A stretch of 64,000 bases of DNA, from the NCBI RefSeq assembly GCF_000688015.1, contig NZ_JIAD01000001.1:1-64000 (forward strand). The letters are read 5' to 3'. The first letter of the stretch is position 1; each line of letters begins with the position of its first letter. The notes under the pieces were generated by a model. It worked only from the letters and a program-made list of their open reading frames with translations, had not been told where the DNA came from and searched no databases. Shown here one piece after another: positions 13,281 to 22,526 of the stretch. This DNA comes from Eubacterium sp. AB3007. Lineage in GTDB: Bacteria; Bacillota; Clostridia; Peptostreptococcales; Anaerovoracaceae. The translations under genes and the position numbers were made by a program.

Positions 13281-13369
13281 TCGTAGTTTTTCGTTTTTAC
13301 TCCTGTTAACCTATTGGTTACGGAAAGAAAATGATAGATTTACTATTAGGAAAAGGAGGAATTAGTAGT

Positions 13370-14485
13370 ATGAGTACTAATCAAGGCGGAGCAGCTACAG
13401 GCAATGAGAACATGATTGCTTTTGTTTTCTGTAGCGGTGATGCAGCTGGCAAGGCCAGATTCGCAGGCTGCAGTTCCTGTAAGGATGCAGTAGAGTCTGG
13501 GTTCCAGCGTGGTGAGTGCAAGAACGGATGCGTTGGTGTCGGTTCCTGCATCGAGTCCTGCAAGCAGGATGCAATGAAGCTCGTCGATGGCAAGATCGTG
13601 ATCGACCCCGAGAAGTGCGACGGTTGCGGTGACTGTGCCAAGGAGGACGTATGTCCGCAGGCATTGATCAGAATGATCCCCAGAGATGCCACCAACTTCA
13701 TTCCCTGCTCTTCCAAGGAAGAGGATGATGACAAGACCAGAGAGATCTGCGGATACGGATGTATCGCTTGCGGAGACTGTGTCAGAGCATGTCCTGAGGG
13801 AGCTGTGGAGATCATCGACAACCACGCTGTGATCGACTACGAGAAGTGCGTTGGATGTGTATCCTGCACCGTCAAGTGTAAGAAGAAGATCATCGTAGAT
13901 ACACAGCACGATCTGACCGCACTGAAGGAGAAGGTCGCTTTCGTCAGATGCAGCGGTGGATTCAAGCCTAACAAGAAATACGAGGAGCTGGGCTTCACCG
14001 ATTGCGCCGATGTGGTCAAGAACGTAGATCCGAAGGAATATGATCTCTGCACCACAGGCTGTACCGGACTGGGCAACTGCACCAGAGTATGCCGTTATGA
14101 TGCCATTCACGTCGTGAACGGAACTGCTGTTGTCGACCCGGACAAGTGCGTAGGCTGCAAGGATTGTACTTATGCATGTCCGAAGGGTCTCATCACCATG
14201 GTTCCTTACGGTGGAATGAGAATGGTTCCGTGTTCTTCCACAGATGACTACGAAGACAAGGCTGCCGTCTGCGATTCCGGATGCATCGCCTGCGAGGACT
14301 GTGTCAACAACTGCCCGAACGGTGCGATCTACATGGAGAGCAAGCATGCTGTAGTAGATCCTGAGATCTGCGAGGATTGCCATATGTGCCAGAACATGTG
14401 CTCCAGATTCGTTATCAAGGAACAGGAAGTGCCTGAGTACAATTTCCTGCAGAGAGAAGCTCTTGGCTTGACGGAAGGAGAGTGA
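13370..14485 (+). CDS. Duplicated eight-cluster polyferredoxin (RnfB-like repeats)
   Basis: 371 residues, no signal peptide or membrane segment. The protein is an internal duplication. Each half (about 10-185 and 190-360) starts with FVFCSGD or FVRCSGG and then holds four Cys groups: GCVGVGSCIESC, CDGCGDC, GCIACGDCVRAC, CVGCVSC in the first half, and GCTGLGNCTRVC, CVGCKDC, GCIACEDCVNNC, CEDCHMC in the second. That is enough for eight [4Fe-4S] clusters. RnfB-type ferredoxin domains share this pattern. The next gene is PFOR (five bases on) and then NfnAB, so it probably relays electrons between them. Start ATG 13370 follows AAAAGGAGG. Confidence 0.85.
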   Translation: MSTNQGGAATGNENMIAFVFCSGDAAGKARFAGCSSCKDAVESGFQRGECKNGCVGVGSCIESCKQDAMKLVDGKIVIDPEKCDGCGDCAKEDVCPQALIRMIPRDATNFIPCSSKEEDDDKTREICGYGCIACGDCVRACPEGAVEIIDNHAVIDYEKCVGCVSCTVKCKKKIIVDTQHDLTALKEKVAFVRCSGGFKPNKKYEELGFTDCADVVKNVDPKEYDLCTTGCTGLGNCTRVCRYDAIHVVNGTAVVDPDKCVGCKDCTYACPKGLITMVPYGGMRMVPCSSTDDYEDKAAVCDSGCIACEDCVNNCPNGAIYMESKHAVVDPEICEDCHMCQNMCSRFVIKEQEVPEYNFLQREALGLTEGE

Positions 14486-14490
14486 TCACG

Positions 14491-17400
14491 GTGAGAAAAC
14501 TCAAGACAATGGACGGAAACGCAGCAGCCGCTCACGTAGCTTATGCATTCACAGAAGTTGCGGCCATTTATCCTATCACACCATCCTCGCCGATGGCTGA
14601 GAACATGGATGAGTGGGTTTCCCAGGACAGAACCAATATCTTTGGAGAGAAAGTTAAGATCATTGAGATGGAATCAGAGGCAGGAGCTGCCGGTGCTGTG
14701 CACGGTTCGATCGTGACCGGATCCTACACATCCACATTCACAGCTTCCCAGGGTCTGCTGCTGATGGTTCCGAACATGTACAAGATCGCCGGTGAGCAGG
14801 TACCTGCTGTATTCCACGTATCCGCTCGCTGCGTATCCACGCACGCGCTGAACATCTTCGGAGATCACTCCGATGTCATGAGCTGCCGTCAGACCGGATT
14901 CGCTATGCTGGCTTCCAACAGCGTTCAGCAGGTCATGGACCTGGCTGCAGTCGCGCATCTGGCCACCATTGACGGACAGCTTCCTATGCTGCACTTCTTC
15001 GATGGATTCAGAACCTCTCACGAGAACCAGAAGATCGAGGTCTGGGACTATGATGAGCTGAAGTCCATGGTGAACTGGGACGCGGTCAAGGCTTACAAGC
15101 AGAACGCGCTGAACCCGAACCACCCGAAGGCGATGGGATCCGCTGAGCAGCCGGAATCCTTCTTCCAGCACAGAGAGGCCTGCAACCCGGCTTACGATGC
15201 TGCACCGGATATCGTCAACAAGTACATGCAGATGGTCAACGAGAAGATCGGCACCGATTACAAGCCGTTCAACTACTATGGTGCACCGGATGCCAAGCAC
15301 GTCATCGTGGCGATGGGAAGCATCTGCGATGCTGCAGAGGAACTGATCGACCACATGCTGGCTGATGGGCAGAAGGTAGGTATAATCGAGGTACATCTGT
15401 ACAGACCGTTCTCCGTCAAGTATCTGCTGGATGTCATGCCGGATTCCGTTGAGGTCCTCTCCGTACTGGACAGAACCAAGGAACCGGGCTCCATCGGTGA
15501 GCCTCTGTATCTGGATATCGTATCCGCTCTGCAGGGCACCAAGTTCCAGTCTGCTAAGGTCTACAGAGGCCGTTATGGACTGGGTTCCAAGGACGTACAG
15601 CCTGGAGACATCCTGGCAGTATTTGAGAACATGGACGCTGATGAGCCGAAGACAGAGTTCACCCTGTCTATCAACGACGACGTGACCAACCTGTCCCTGA
15701 AGCCGAGCCATTATCCTGATACCGTTCCGGCAGGAACCAAGGCTTGCAAGTTCTGGGGTCTGGGCGCTGACGGTACAGTTGGTGCTAACAAGAACAGTGT
15801 CAAGATCATCGGTGACCACACCGACAAGAAGGTACAGGCATACTTCCAGTATGACTCCAAGAAGTCCGGTGGTGTGACGATCTCCCACCTGCGCTTTGGC
15901 GACAAGCCGATCAAGTCCACCTACTATGTCATGCAGGCTGACTTTGTGGCATGCCACAACTCCGCATACCTGCAGAAGTACGACATGGTACAGGATGTCA
16001 AGAAGGGCGGATCCTTCCTGCTGAACTGCGTCTGGAATGACGAGGAACTGGAAGAGCACATCCCTGGTCAGGTGAAGAGATACATCGCACAGAATGACAT
16101 CAACTTCTACACCTGCGACGCCGTTTCCCTGGCTAAGGAGATCGGCCTGGGTGCCAAGAGAACCAACTCCATCCTGCAGGCTGCTTTCTTCAAGATTGCA
16201 GACATCATTCCTATTGATGATGCAGTTGGATACATGAAAGAAATGATTCAGAAGTCCTACGGCAAGAAGGGCCAGAACGTTGTAGACATGAACTGGGCTG
16301 CTGTAGACGCGGGTATCACCAACGTACACAAGGTCGAAGTACCGGCTTCCTGGGCTGAGGCAGAGGATGATCCGGCACCGGCTGCAATGGTTGGACGTGA
16401 CGAGGATATGTCCAAGTTCCTGAACGACGTTCTGGTACCAATGGCAACCATGAGAGGCGACAGCATTCCTGTTTCCGCATATCTGACATCCGCAGACGGT
16501 TCCGAGCCTTGCGGTACAGCTGCTTACGAGAAGCGCGGTATCGCTACAGACGTTCCTGTCTGGATCAAGAAGAACTGCATGCAGTGCAACCTGTGCGCTT
16601 ACGTTTGCCCGCACGGTGTCATCCGTCCGTTCGTTCTGGACGAGGAAGAGACTGCAGCAGTGGACGGTCAGTTTGTCAAGATGAAGGGCATGAAAGACAA
16701 GTTCTTCTCCATCGGTATCTCTGCTCTGGACTGCTCTGGATGCGGCTCCTGCGTAGATGTTTGCCCGGCCAGAAACAAAGCCCTGGAGATGAAGCCTGCA
16801 GAGGACGATATTGTCAATGCAAACCAGAAGAGATATGACTACCTGTTCGGCGATGTGACCGACAAGGACGTTCCGTTCAAGCGCAACACGGTCAAGGGAT
16901 CTCAGTTCCTGCAGCCGTTGCTCGAGTTCTCGGGAGCATGCCCGGGATGCGGAGAGTCCCCCTATGCTAAGTTGGTGACTCAGCTGTTCGGTGACAGAAT
17001 GTTCATCGCAAACGCCACAGGATGCTCCTCCATTTGGGGACACAGTGCTCCGAGCACACCGTACACCGTCAACAAGGAAGGACGCGGTCCGGCATGGTCT
17101 AACTCCCTGTTCGAGGACAACGCAGAGTTTGGTCTGGGTATGGCTACTTCTGTAGAGTCCAGAAGAAACGAGCTGAAGCACGCTGCCGAGAGACTGGTAG
17201 ACGTGATCGGTGTTCCGGCAAGAGCATGGCTGGCTACTATGGATGATGCTGAGAGCTCCAGAGAGACCGGCGACATCCTGGCAGCAGAGTGCGAGAAGAT
17301 CGCGGACAGCAATGAGGATGCAAGATTCATCGTGGACAATGCAGATATGCTGAACAAGCCGTCCATGTGGATCTTCGGTGGTGACGGATGGGCTTACGAC

Positions 17401-18018
17401 ATCGGTTACGGCGGACTTGACCACGTACTGGCTTCCGGCAAGAACGTGAACGTCATGGTCTTCGATACCGAGGTTTACTCCAACACTGGTGGACAGTCCT
17501 CCAAGTCCACTCCGACTGGTGCGGTAGCCAAGTTCGCTGCTTCCGGTAAGGAAGTCAAGAAGAAAGATCTGGCTCAGATCGCTATGGCGTATGGATATGT
17601 ATACGTAGCCAAGATCGCCATGGGCGCTAACCCGGAGCAGACACTGAGAGCCATCAGAGAGGCAGAGGCCTACAATGGACCTTCCCTGATCATCGCCTAC
17701 GCACCGTGCATCAACCACGGCATCAAGAAGGGCATGAACAAAGCCATGGAAGAGATGAGAGATGCTGTCCGTTCCGGTTACTGGAACCTGATGAGATTCA
17801 ACCCCGATCTGGCAGCCGCCGGCAAGAACCCGCTGTCTGTCGACAGCCACAAGCCGACCGAGAGCTACAGAGACTTCATCATGGGCGAGGTTCGTTACAA
17901 CTCACTGAAACTGAAGTTCCCGGAGAGAGCGGAAGAGCTCTTCCAGGCAGCAGAGAAGCAGTCTGTTGACAGATACGAGCATCTCCTCAATGAGAAGAAG
18001 AGTTACGATAATAACTAG
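14491..18018 (+). CDS. nifJ: Pyruvate:ferredoxin (flavodoxin) oxidoreductase
   Basis: Single-chain PFOR, 1175 residues: pyruvate + CoA + oxidised ferredoxin gives acetyl-CoA, CO2 and reduced ferredoxin. Domains in order: YPITPSSPMAE (about 30), transketolase C-like domain, two [4Fe-4S] ferredoxin motifs (NCMQCNLCAYVCP near 694, DCSGCGSCVDVCP near 746), and the thiamine diphosphate domain with CPGCGESPYAK (about 816) and GDGWAYDIGYGG (about 963). GTG 14491 was chosen because AAGGAG lies ten bases upstream; GTG 14482 is too close to it. It is cotranscribed with the polyferredoxin and nfnAB. Confidence 0.97.
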   Translation: MRKLKTMDGNAAAAHVAYAFTEVAAIYPITPSSPMAENMDEWVSQDRTNIFGEKVKIIEMESEAGAAGAVHGSIVTGSYTSTFTASQGLLLMVPNMYKIAGEQVPAVFHVSARCVSTHALNIFGDHSDVMSCRQTGFAMLASNSVQQVMDLAAVAHLATIDGQLPMLHFFDGFRTSHENQKIEVWDYDELKSMVNWDAVKAYKQNALNPNHPKAMGSAEQPESFFQHREACNPAYDAAPDIVNKYMQMVNEKIGTDYKPFNYYGAPDAKHVIVAMGSICDAAEELIDHMLADGQKVGIIEVHLYRPFSVKYLLDVMPDSVEVLSVLDRTKEPGSIGEPLYLDIVSALQGTKFQSAKVYRGRYGLGSKDVQPGDILAVFENMDADEPKTEFTLSINDDVTNLSLKPSHYPDTVPAGTKACKFWGLGADGTVGANKNSVKIIGDHTDKKVQAYFQYDSKKSGGVTISHLRFGDKPIKSTYYVMQADFVACHNSAYLQKYDMVQDVKKGGSFLLNCVWNDEELEEHIPGQVKRYIAQNDINFYTCDAVSLAKEIGLGAKRTNSILQAAFFKIADIIPIDDAVGYMKEMIQKSYGKKGQNVVDMNWAAVDAGITNVHKVEVPASWAEAEDDPAPAAMVGRDEDMSKFLNDVLVPMATMRGDSIPVSAYLTSADGSEPCGTAAYEKRGIATDVPVWIKKNCMQCNLCAYVCPHGVIRPFVLDEEETAAVDGQFVKMKGMKDKFFSIGISALDCSGCGSCVDVCPARNKALEMKPAEDDIVNANQKRYDYLFGDVTDKDVPFKRNTVKGSQFLQPLLEFSGACPGCGESPYAKLVTQLFGDRMFIANATGCSSIWGHSAPSTPYTVNKEGRGPAWSNSLFEDNAEFGLGMATSVESRRNELKHAAERLVDVIGVPARAWLATMDDAESSRETGDILAAECEKIADSNEDARFIVDNADMLNKPSMWIFGGDGWAYDIGYGGLDHVLASGKNVNVMVFDTEVYSNTGGQSSKSTPTGAVAKFAASGKEVKKKDLAQIAMAYGYVYVAKIAMGANPEQTLRAIREAEAYNGPSLIIAYAPCINHGIKKGMNKAMEEMRDAVRSGYWNLMRFNPDLAAAGKNPLSVDSHKPTESYRDFIMGEVRYNSLKLKFPERAEELFQAAEKQSVDRYEHLLNEKKSYDNN

Positions 18019-18035
18019 GAGAGGAGGGGTTGATC

Positions 18036-18893
18036 ATGGAAAAAAGATTTGAAATTGTAAGCAAAAGAAAGCTGAACGATAACATTACCTGGCTGGTCAT
18101 CAAAGCACCGCTGGTAGCCAGGAAAGCCAAGCCGGGTCAGTTCATCATCCTTCGTACAGATGAATATGGTGAGAGGGTTCCTCTCACCATGGCCGGCGAG
18201 CATCCAGAGGATGGCACCATCGATCTGATCTACGCCGCAGTAGGCAGATCCACCATGCTGATGGATCAGATGGAAGTAGGCGACTGCTTCGCTGATATCG
18301 TTGGCCCGCTGGGTAAGCCGACAGAGATGGAAGGCCTGAAGAAGGTCTGCGTCGTCGGCGGTGGTACCGGTAACGCTCTGGCATACCCCCTGGCCGTTGG
18401 AATGCACAACCACGGCATCCACGTGGACATGATCACCGGATTCAAGAACAAGGATCTGGTCATCCTGCAGGATGAGTTCGCAGCAGGCACAGACAGACTG
18501 TTCCTGGTGACCGATGACGGTTCTGCCGGTGAGAAGATGTTCACCACCCAGAAGCTGGAGCAGCTGATCGAGGAAGGCAATGAGTACGACGAGATCGTCG
18601 CTATCGGACCTCCGATCATGATGAAGTTCACCTGCCAGATCGCTGAGAAGCACGGCATCAAGTCCATCGCATCCCTGACCGCCTATATGATCGACGGAAC
18701 AGGCATGTGTGGTGGCTGCCGTGTCAGCATCGATGGCGAGGAAAAGTACGTCTGCGTCGACGGACCTGAGTTCGATGGATCCAAGGTCAACTGGGACGAG
18801 GTACTCCAGAGAAGTGCATACTACGCTGAGCAGGAGAAATATGACAGAGAACATGTCTGCCGTCTGACAGGAGGTGTACGTTACTATGATTAA
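18036..18893 (+). CDS. nfnA: NADH-dependent ferredoxin:NADP+ oxidoreductase subunit A
   Basis: FAD/NAD-binding reductase with a C-terminal [2Fe-2S] motif (GTGMCGGCRV...YVCVDGPEFDG, about residues 225-250). 285 residues from ATG 18036 after GAGGAGGGG. In the NfnAB family this small subunit binds NAD(H), and the complex couples NADH and reduced ferredoxin oxidation to NADP+ reduction by electron bifurcation. Its stop overlaps the start of the next gene by eight bases. Similar proteins are also called sulfide dehydrogenase or dihydroorotate dehydrogenase electron-transfer subunits; the nfnB partner and the PFOR neighbour favour Nfn. Confidence 0.9.
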   Translation: MEKRFEIVSKRKLNDNITWLVIKAPLVARKAKPGQFIILRTDEYGERVPLTMAGEHPEDGTIDLIYAAVGRSTMLMDQMEVGDCFADIVGPLGKPTEMEGLKKVCVVGGGTGNALAYPLAVGMHNHGIHVDMITGFKNKDLVILQDEFAAGTDRLFLVTDDGSAGEKMFTTQKLEQLIEEGNEYDEIVAIGPPIMMKFTCQIAEKHGIKSIASLTAYMIDGTGMCGGCRVSIDGEEKYVCVDGPEFDGSKVNWDEVLQRSAYYAEQEKYDREHVCRLTGGVRYYD

Positions 18894-20274
18894 TCTGAGA
18901 ATGAAGAAAAATCCGATGCCTGAACAGGATCCGATGGTTCGTAACAAGAACTTCCTGGAGGTAACCCTGGGATATACGCCTGAGCAGGCGATCAGCGAGG
19001 CAATGAGATGCCTCAAGTGCCGCAAAAAGCCCTGCATGGGCGGATGTCCGGTAATGATCAAGATCCCTGACTTTGTAGCCAAGGTTGCAGAGGGAGATTT
19101 TGAGGCTGCTTATCAGATCATCAGTGAGGACAGTTCTCTGCCCGCTATCTGCGGACGTGTCTGCCCCCAGGAGAACCAGTGTGAGGGCGTCTGTGTCCGT
19201 GGCACCAAGGGCGAGCCGGTATCCATCGGTCGTCTGGAGAGATTCGTTGCTGACTGGCACGCTGCCAACTTTGGTGACGAAGAGATCCCGGCTGTGGAAA
19301 CCAACGGTCATAAGGTAGCTATCATCGGTGCAGGTCCTGCGGGACTGGCATGCGCTGGCGACCTGATCAACAAGGGTTATGAAGTCACCGTGTTTGAGTC
19401 TCTGCACAAGACCGGAGGCGTACTGGTCTACGGTATTCCTCAGTTCCGTCTCCCCAAGGAGATCGTAGCTGCTGAAGTCTCCAAGCTGGAGGCCAAGGGT
19501 GTCAAGTTCGTCACCGATGCCATCATCGGAAGAGCCATCACCGTTGATGAGCTGATCGAGGAAGAAGGATTTGAGTCCGTATTCATCGGAACCGGTGCTG
19601 GACTCCCGTCCTTCATGCACATCCCGGGTGAGAACCTGCTGGGTGTTGTATCCGCAAACGAGTATCTGACTAGAATCAACCTGATGAAGGCCTACAGAGA
19701 CGAGTACGATACACCGATCATGCACCGCAAGAAGATCGCTGTCGTAGGCGGCGGAAACGTAGCTATGGACGCAGCCAGATGTGCCAAGAGAATGGGTGCT
19801 GAAGACGTTTATATCATCTATCGTCGTTCCGCGGATGAGATCCCTGCAAGAGCAGAAGAGATCCACCACGCTGTAGAGGAAGGCGTCATCTTCCACTATC
19901 TGACCAATCCGGTACAGATCCTTGACGATGGTAACGGCGACGTCAAGGGCATCGAGTGTGTGAAGATGGAACTGGGCGAGCCGGATGCATCCGGCAGAAG
20001 ACGTCCGGTTGAGATTGAGGGTTCCAACTTTGTTGAGGATGTGGACTATGTCATCATGGCCATCGGAACCAAGCTGAACACTCTGATCATCGACACCACC
20101 AAGAATCTGGAAGCCAACGCTAGAGGTGGAATCGGCACTGACGACAGAGCCTGCACCAACCGGCCTGAGATCTTTGCCGGTGGCGATGCTGTCACAGGTG
20201 CTGCCACCGTTATCAAGGCGATGGGAGCCGGTAAGGTAGCTGCTGCAGGTATTGATGAGTTCCTGAGCAAATAA
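18886..20274 (+). CDS. nfnB: NADH-dependent ferredoxin:NADP+ oxidoreductase subunit B (GltD-like)
   Basis: 462 residues, homologous to the small subunit of glutamate synthase. The N-terminus holds Cys groups for two [4Fe-4S] clusters (CLKCRKKPCMGGCP near 42-55, CGRVCPQENQCEGVC near 90-104). Two Rossmann motifs follow: IIGAGPAGLA (FAD, about 145) and VVGGGNVAMDAAR (NADPH, about 285). No glutamate synthase large subunit is nearby, so the transhydrogenase role with NfnA is the better reading. Start ATG 18886 follows CAGGAGG; the upstream GTG/ATG alternatives are nearer to or upstream of that site. Confidence 0.9.
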   Translation: MINLRMKKNPMPEQDPMVRNKNFLEVTLGYTPEQAISEAMRCLKCRKKPCMGGCPVMIKIPDFVAKVAEGDFEAAYQIISEDSSLPAICGRVCPQENQCEGVCVRGTKGEPVSIGRLERFVADWHAANFGDEEIPAVETNGHKVAIIGAGPAGLACAGDLINKGYEVTVFESLHKTGGVLVYGIPQFRLPKEIVAAEVSKLEAKGVKFVTDAIIGRAITVDELIEEEGFESVFIGTGAGLPSFMHIPGENLLGVVSANEYLTRINLMKAYRDEYDTPIMHRKKIAVVGGGNVAMDAARCAKRMGAEDVYIIYRRSADEIPARAEEIHHAVEEGVIFHYLTNPVQILDDGNGDVKGIECVKMELGEPDASGRRRPVEIEGSNFVEDVDYVIMAIGTKLNTLIIDTTKNLEANARGGIGTDDRACTNRPEIFAGGDAVTGAATVIKAMGAGKVAAAGIDEFLSK

Positions 20275-20299
20275 CCAAATAGTAAATCTATCAATAGTG

Positions 20300-20333
20300 G
20301 ACTGCTGTGCGAACTGCGCAGCAGTCTTTTTTT
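20300..20333 (+). terminator. Terminator of the PFOR-Nfn operon
   Basis: Eleven-base stem (20300-20310 with 20316-20326), five-base loop, then seven T. Confidence 0.9.
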
Positions 20334-20430
20334 GGGGGGCTGATTCGAAAATGGGTCAAAAGGGGTGGGAATATACGTGGGTTTGTGATAAAATTGGGAG
20401 ATGATAATCACAGAAGAAGGAGAAGAGTGT

Positions 20431-22521
20431 ATGGGGATGAGGAAACGAGACATCGGTCTGCGAAGAGTAGTGGAACCCAACGGAGTCTTTCCCTTGGTAG
20501 CATGGAAACTGGATAACAGTCGTGAGATTGGTCCGGGAGAGATGCGGGTACGAATTGAGCGGATCCATCTGGAGTGGGACAATTTTCAGCAGATCCTCAG
20601 CAGCTGCGGCTACAAGGAGATCGAGGTAAAGGCCCGTATCCTGGACATCATTGAGAAGCGGGGCAAGTTGCAGAACCCTTTCACCGGCACGGGAGGTGTA
20701 TTTCTGGGCACCGTGGAAGAGATCGCAGATGGATTTCGCGGAGAGATGGATTTCGCCGTGGGAGACAAAGTCTATTACGCGGCGACCTTGGGCGCTATTC
20801 CTATCCACATCGACCGGATCGATCATATCGATTATAAATACGGACAGCTGGAGTGCAGCGGGTATGCCATCTGTTTTGAGCAGTCTCCTTTGTTTAGGCC
20901 GGAGCCGGGGCTCAGAGAGACCTATATGCTGGCAGCACTGGATGAGGCAGGCTCGATCTACAGCACCTATGAGATCGCCAGCGAACGGCTTTGTCGCACA
21001 GTGGCCATCATCGGAAGCAGCATACACACCATGCTGATCTATGCGGCAGCCATGCAGGAAGCCATCGGAGAGAACTGCCAGGTCATCGGCATCATGGATG
21101 AGTTTCAAAACGAGGAGATGTCCCGCAGAGAGATCCGTCAGTGTATGGAGCCACTCTTTCGGGAGATCATATTTGTTGACTTCCGCAACCCGCTTGAGGC
21201 CTTCTGTGACCTGCAGAAGAAGTTGGGAGAAGAGACGCGGGTGGATATGAGCATCATCACCGATGATATCCGGGGGACGGAGAGCGTGGCGTTACAACTG
21301 ACCAGACAGAACGGATATATGTACTTTTCCTCGCTGTCCAACAACTATGCGGAAGCCGTGCTTTGTGCCCAATCGGTGGGCAAGGTCGTCACAGCGTTTG
21401 CTTTCGACCAGTTCGTGCAGGGGTATTACGAGTTCAGCATGCACCTGATGCACAGCCTGCATCATAAGATGGAAGAGGTGGACCGGCTGTACCAGAAAGC
21501 TTCCAGCAAGCTGGGCATCACCAAGAGCCGAGCCAACGCCCACAAGATCAACGCCACAGGAAGAGACGACGGGTTCATCTACCAGGATGTGGTGACCGCC
21601 CGCATGGTGGAGGACGTGATGAACATCGCCGGGTACGATTGTAACGTGATCATTCAGGGCGAGACTGGTGTCGGAAAGGAAAAGGTGCTGCAACTGATTC
21701 ATCAGAACAGTGCCCGGTGCTCTGCACCTTGTGTCAAGATCAACTGCGCAACCATCGCCGAGAGCCTGGCGGAATCAGAGTTCTTTGGTTACGAGGCGGG
21801 GGCCTTCACCGGAGCACAAAGCAAAGGGAAGGCAGGGTATTTTGAGCTGGCCAACGACGGGATTCTGTTCTTGGATGAGATCGGGACACTTTCGCTGAAC
21901 ATGCAGTCCAAGCTTTTGCGGGTTCTTCAGGAGAATCAGTTCTACCGGGTAGGCGGCACACGGCAGATCAACGTCAACGTGCGCGTGATCTGCGCCAACA
22001 ACGTCCCTCTGCGCCAGCTGGTGGACGAAGGAAAGTTCCGTGAGGACCTTTACTACCGCCTCAATATCTGCACCATCGAGGTGCCTCCTCTGCGGGAGAG
22101 GCGAGGGGACATCATGGCCATGGGTGAGTTTTTCCTTCAGTCCTATAACCGGAAATACGGCACGGAGAAGGAGTTCGCCCCGGGTGCGCTGCGGGCGCTT
22201 CATGATTACTACTGGCCAGGTAACGTGCGGGAACTGGAGAATGTGGTGCACCGACTGGTGATCGCTAGCCGCGGCAGTATCATCAGAGAGGAAAGTGTAA
22301 ACGAACTGCTGAACGAAAGTGCCTACAAGGATATGGTGAAGAGCGTGCAACGCAGCTACGATCGCAATGACGCCCTGGACTTCCACCAGATCATGGAGCA
22401 GCAGGAGAAGAGACTCATCGAATACGCCCTGAAGAAAGAAAAGACCACAAGAAAAGCGGCAGACCTGCTGAATCTGCCGCAGACAACGCTGGCGCGAAAG
22501 AAGCTGAAGTATGGGCTTTAG
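20431..22521 (+). CDS. Sigma-54 activator with an N-terminal diaminohexanoate dehydrogenase-like domain
   Basis: 696 residues. Residues 1 to about 350 resemble L-erythro-3,5-diaminohexanoate dehydrogenase (Kdd) of lysine fermentation: RRVVEPNGVFPLVAWKLDN at the start, QNPFTGTGGVFLGTVEEI, and a weak nucleotide-binding segment VAIIGSSIHTMLI. The AAA+ domain follows, with Walker A GETGVGKE (410-417), the sigma-54 contact loop GAFTGA (457-462) and Walker B GILFLDEIG. A Fis-type helix-turn-helix ends the protein (TTRKAADLLNLPQTTLARKK). It probably activates RpoN promoters in response to a lysine-pathway compound bound by the Kdd-like domain. Start ATG 20431 has AAGGAG eight bases upstream. Confidence 0.88.
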   Translation: MGMRKRDIGLRRVVEPNGVFPLVAWKLDNSREIGPGEMRVRIERIHLEWDNFQQILSSCGYKEIEVKARILDIIEKRGKLQNPFTGTGGVFLGTVEEIADGFRGEMDFAVGDKVYYAATLGAIPIHIDRIDHIDYKYGQLECSGYAICFEQSPLFRPEPGLRETYMLAALDEAGSIYSTYEIASERLCRTVAIIGSSIHTMLIYAAAMQEAIGENCQVIGIMDEFQNEEMSRREIRQCMEPLFREIIFVDFRNPLEAFCDLQKKLGEETRVDMSIITDDIRGTESVALQLTRQNGYMYFSSLSNNYAEAVLCAQSVGKVVTAFAFDQFVQGYYEFSMHLMHSLHHKMEEVDRLYQKASSKLGITKSRANAHKINATGRDDGFIYQDVVTARMVEDVMNIAGYDCNVIIQGETGVGKEKVLQLIHQNSARCSAPCVKINCATIAESLAESEFFGYEAGAFTGAQSKGKAGYFELANDGILFLDEIGTLSLNMQSKLLRVLQENQFYRVGGTRQINVNVRVICANNVPLRQLVDEGKFREDLYYRLNICTIEVPPLRERRGDIMAMGEFFLQSYNRKYGTEKEFAPGALRALHDYYWPGNVRELENVVHRLVIASRGSIIREESVNELLNESAYKDMVKSVQRSYDRNDALDFHQIMEQQEKRLIEYALKKEKTTRKAADLLNLPQTTLARKKLKYGL

Positions 22522-22526
22522 GGTTA

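Noticed and set aside
14674..17850. 1058-codon open frame antisense to nifJ, and similar long antisense frames under rpoC (3875-6112), tuf and fusA
   Set aside because: They follow from the strong codon bias of the highly expressed sense genes, lack ribosome binding sites and show no family features.
18886..20274. Glutamate synthase small subunit (gltD) as the name for nfnB
   Set aside because: No gltB is nearby, while nfnA overlaps its start and PFOR is in the same operon.
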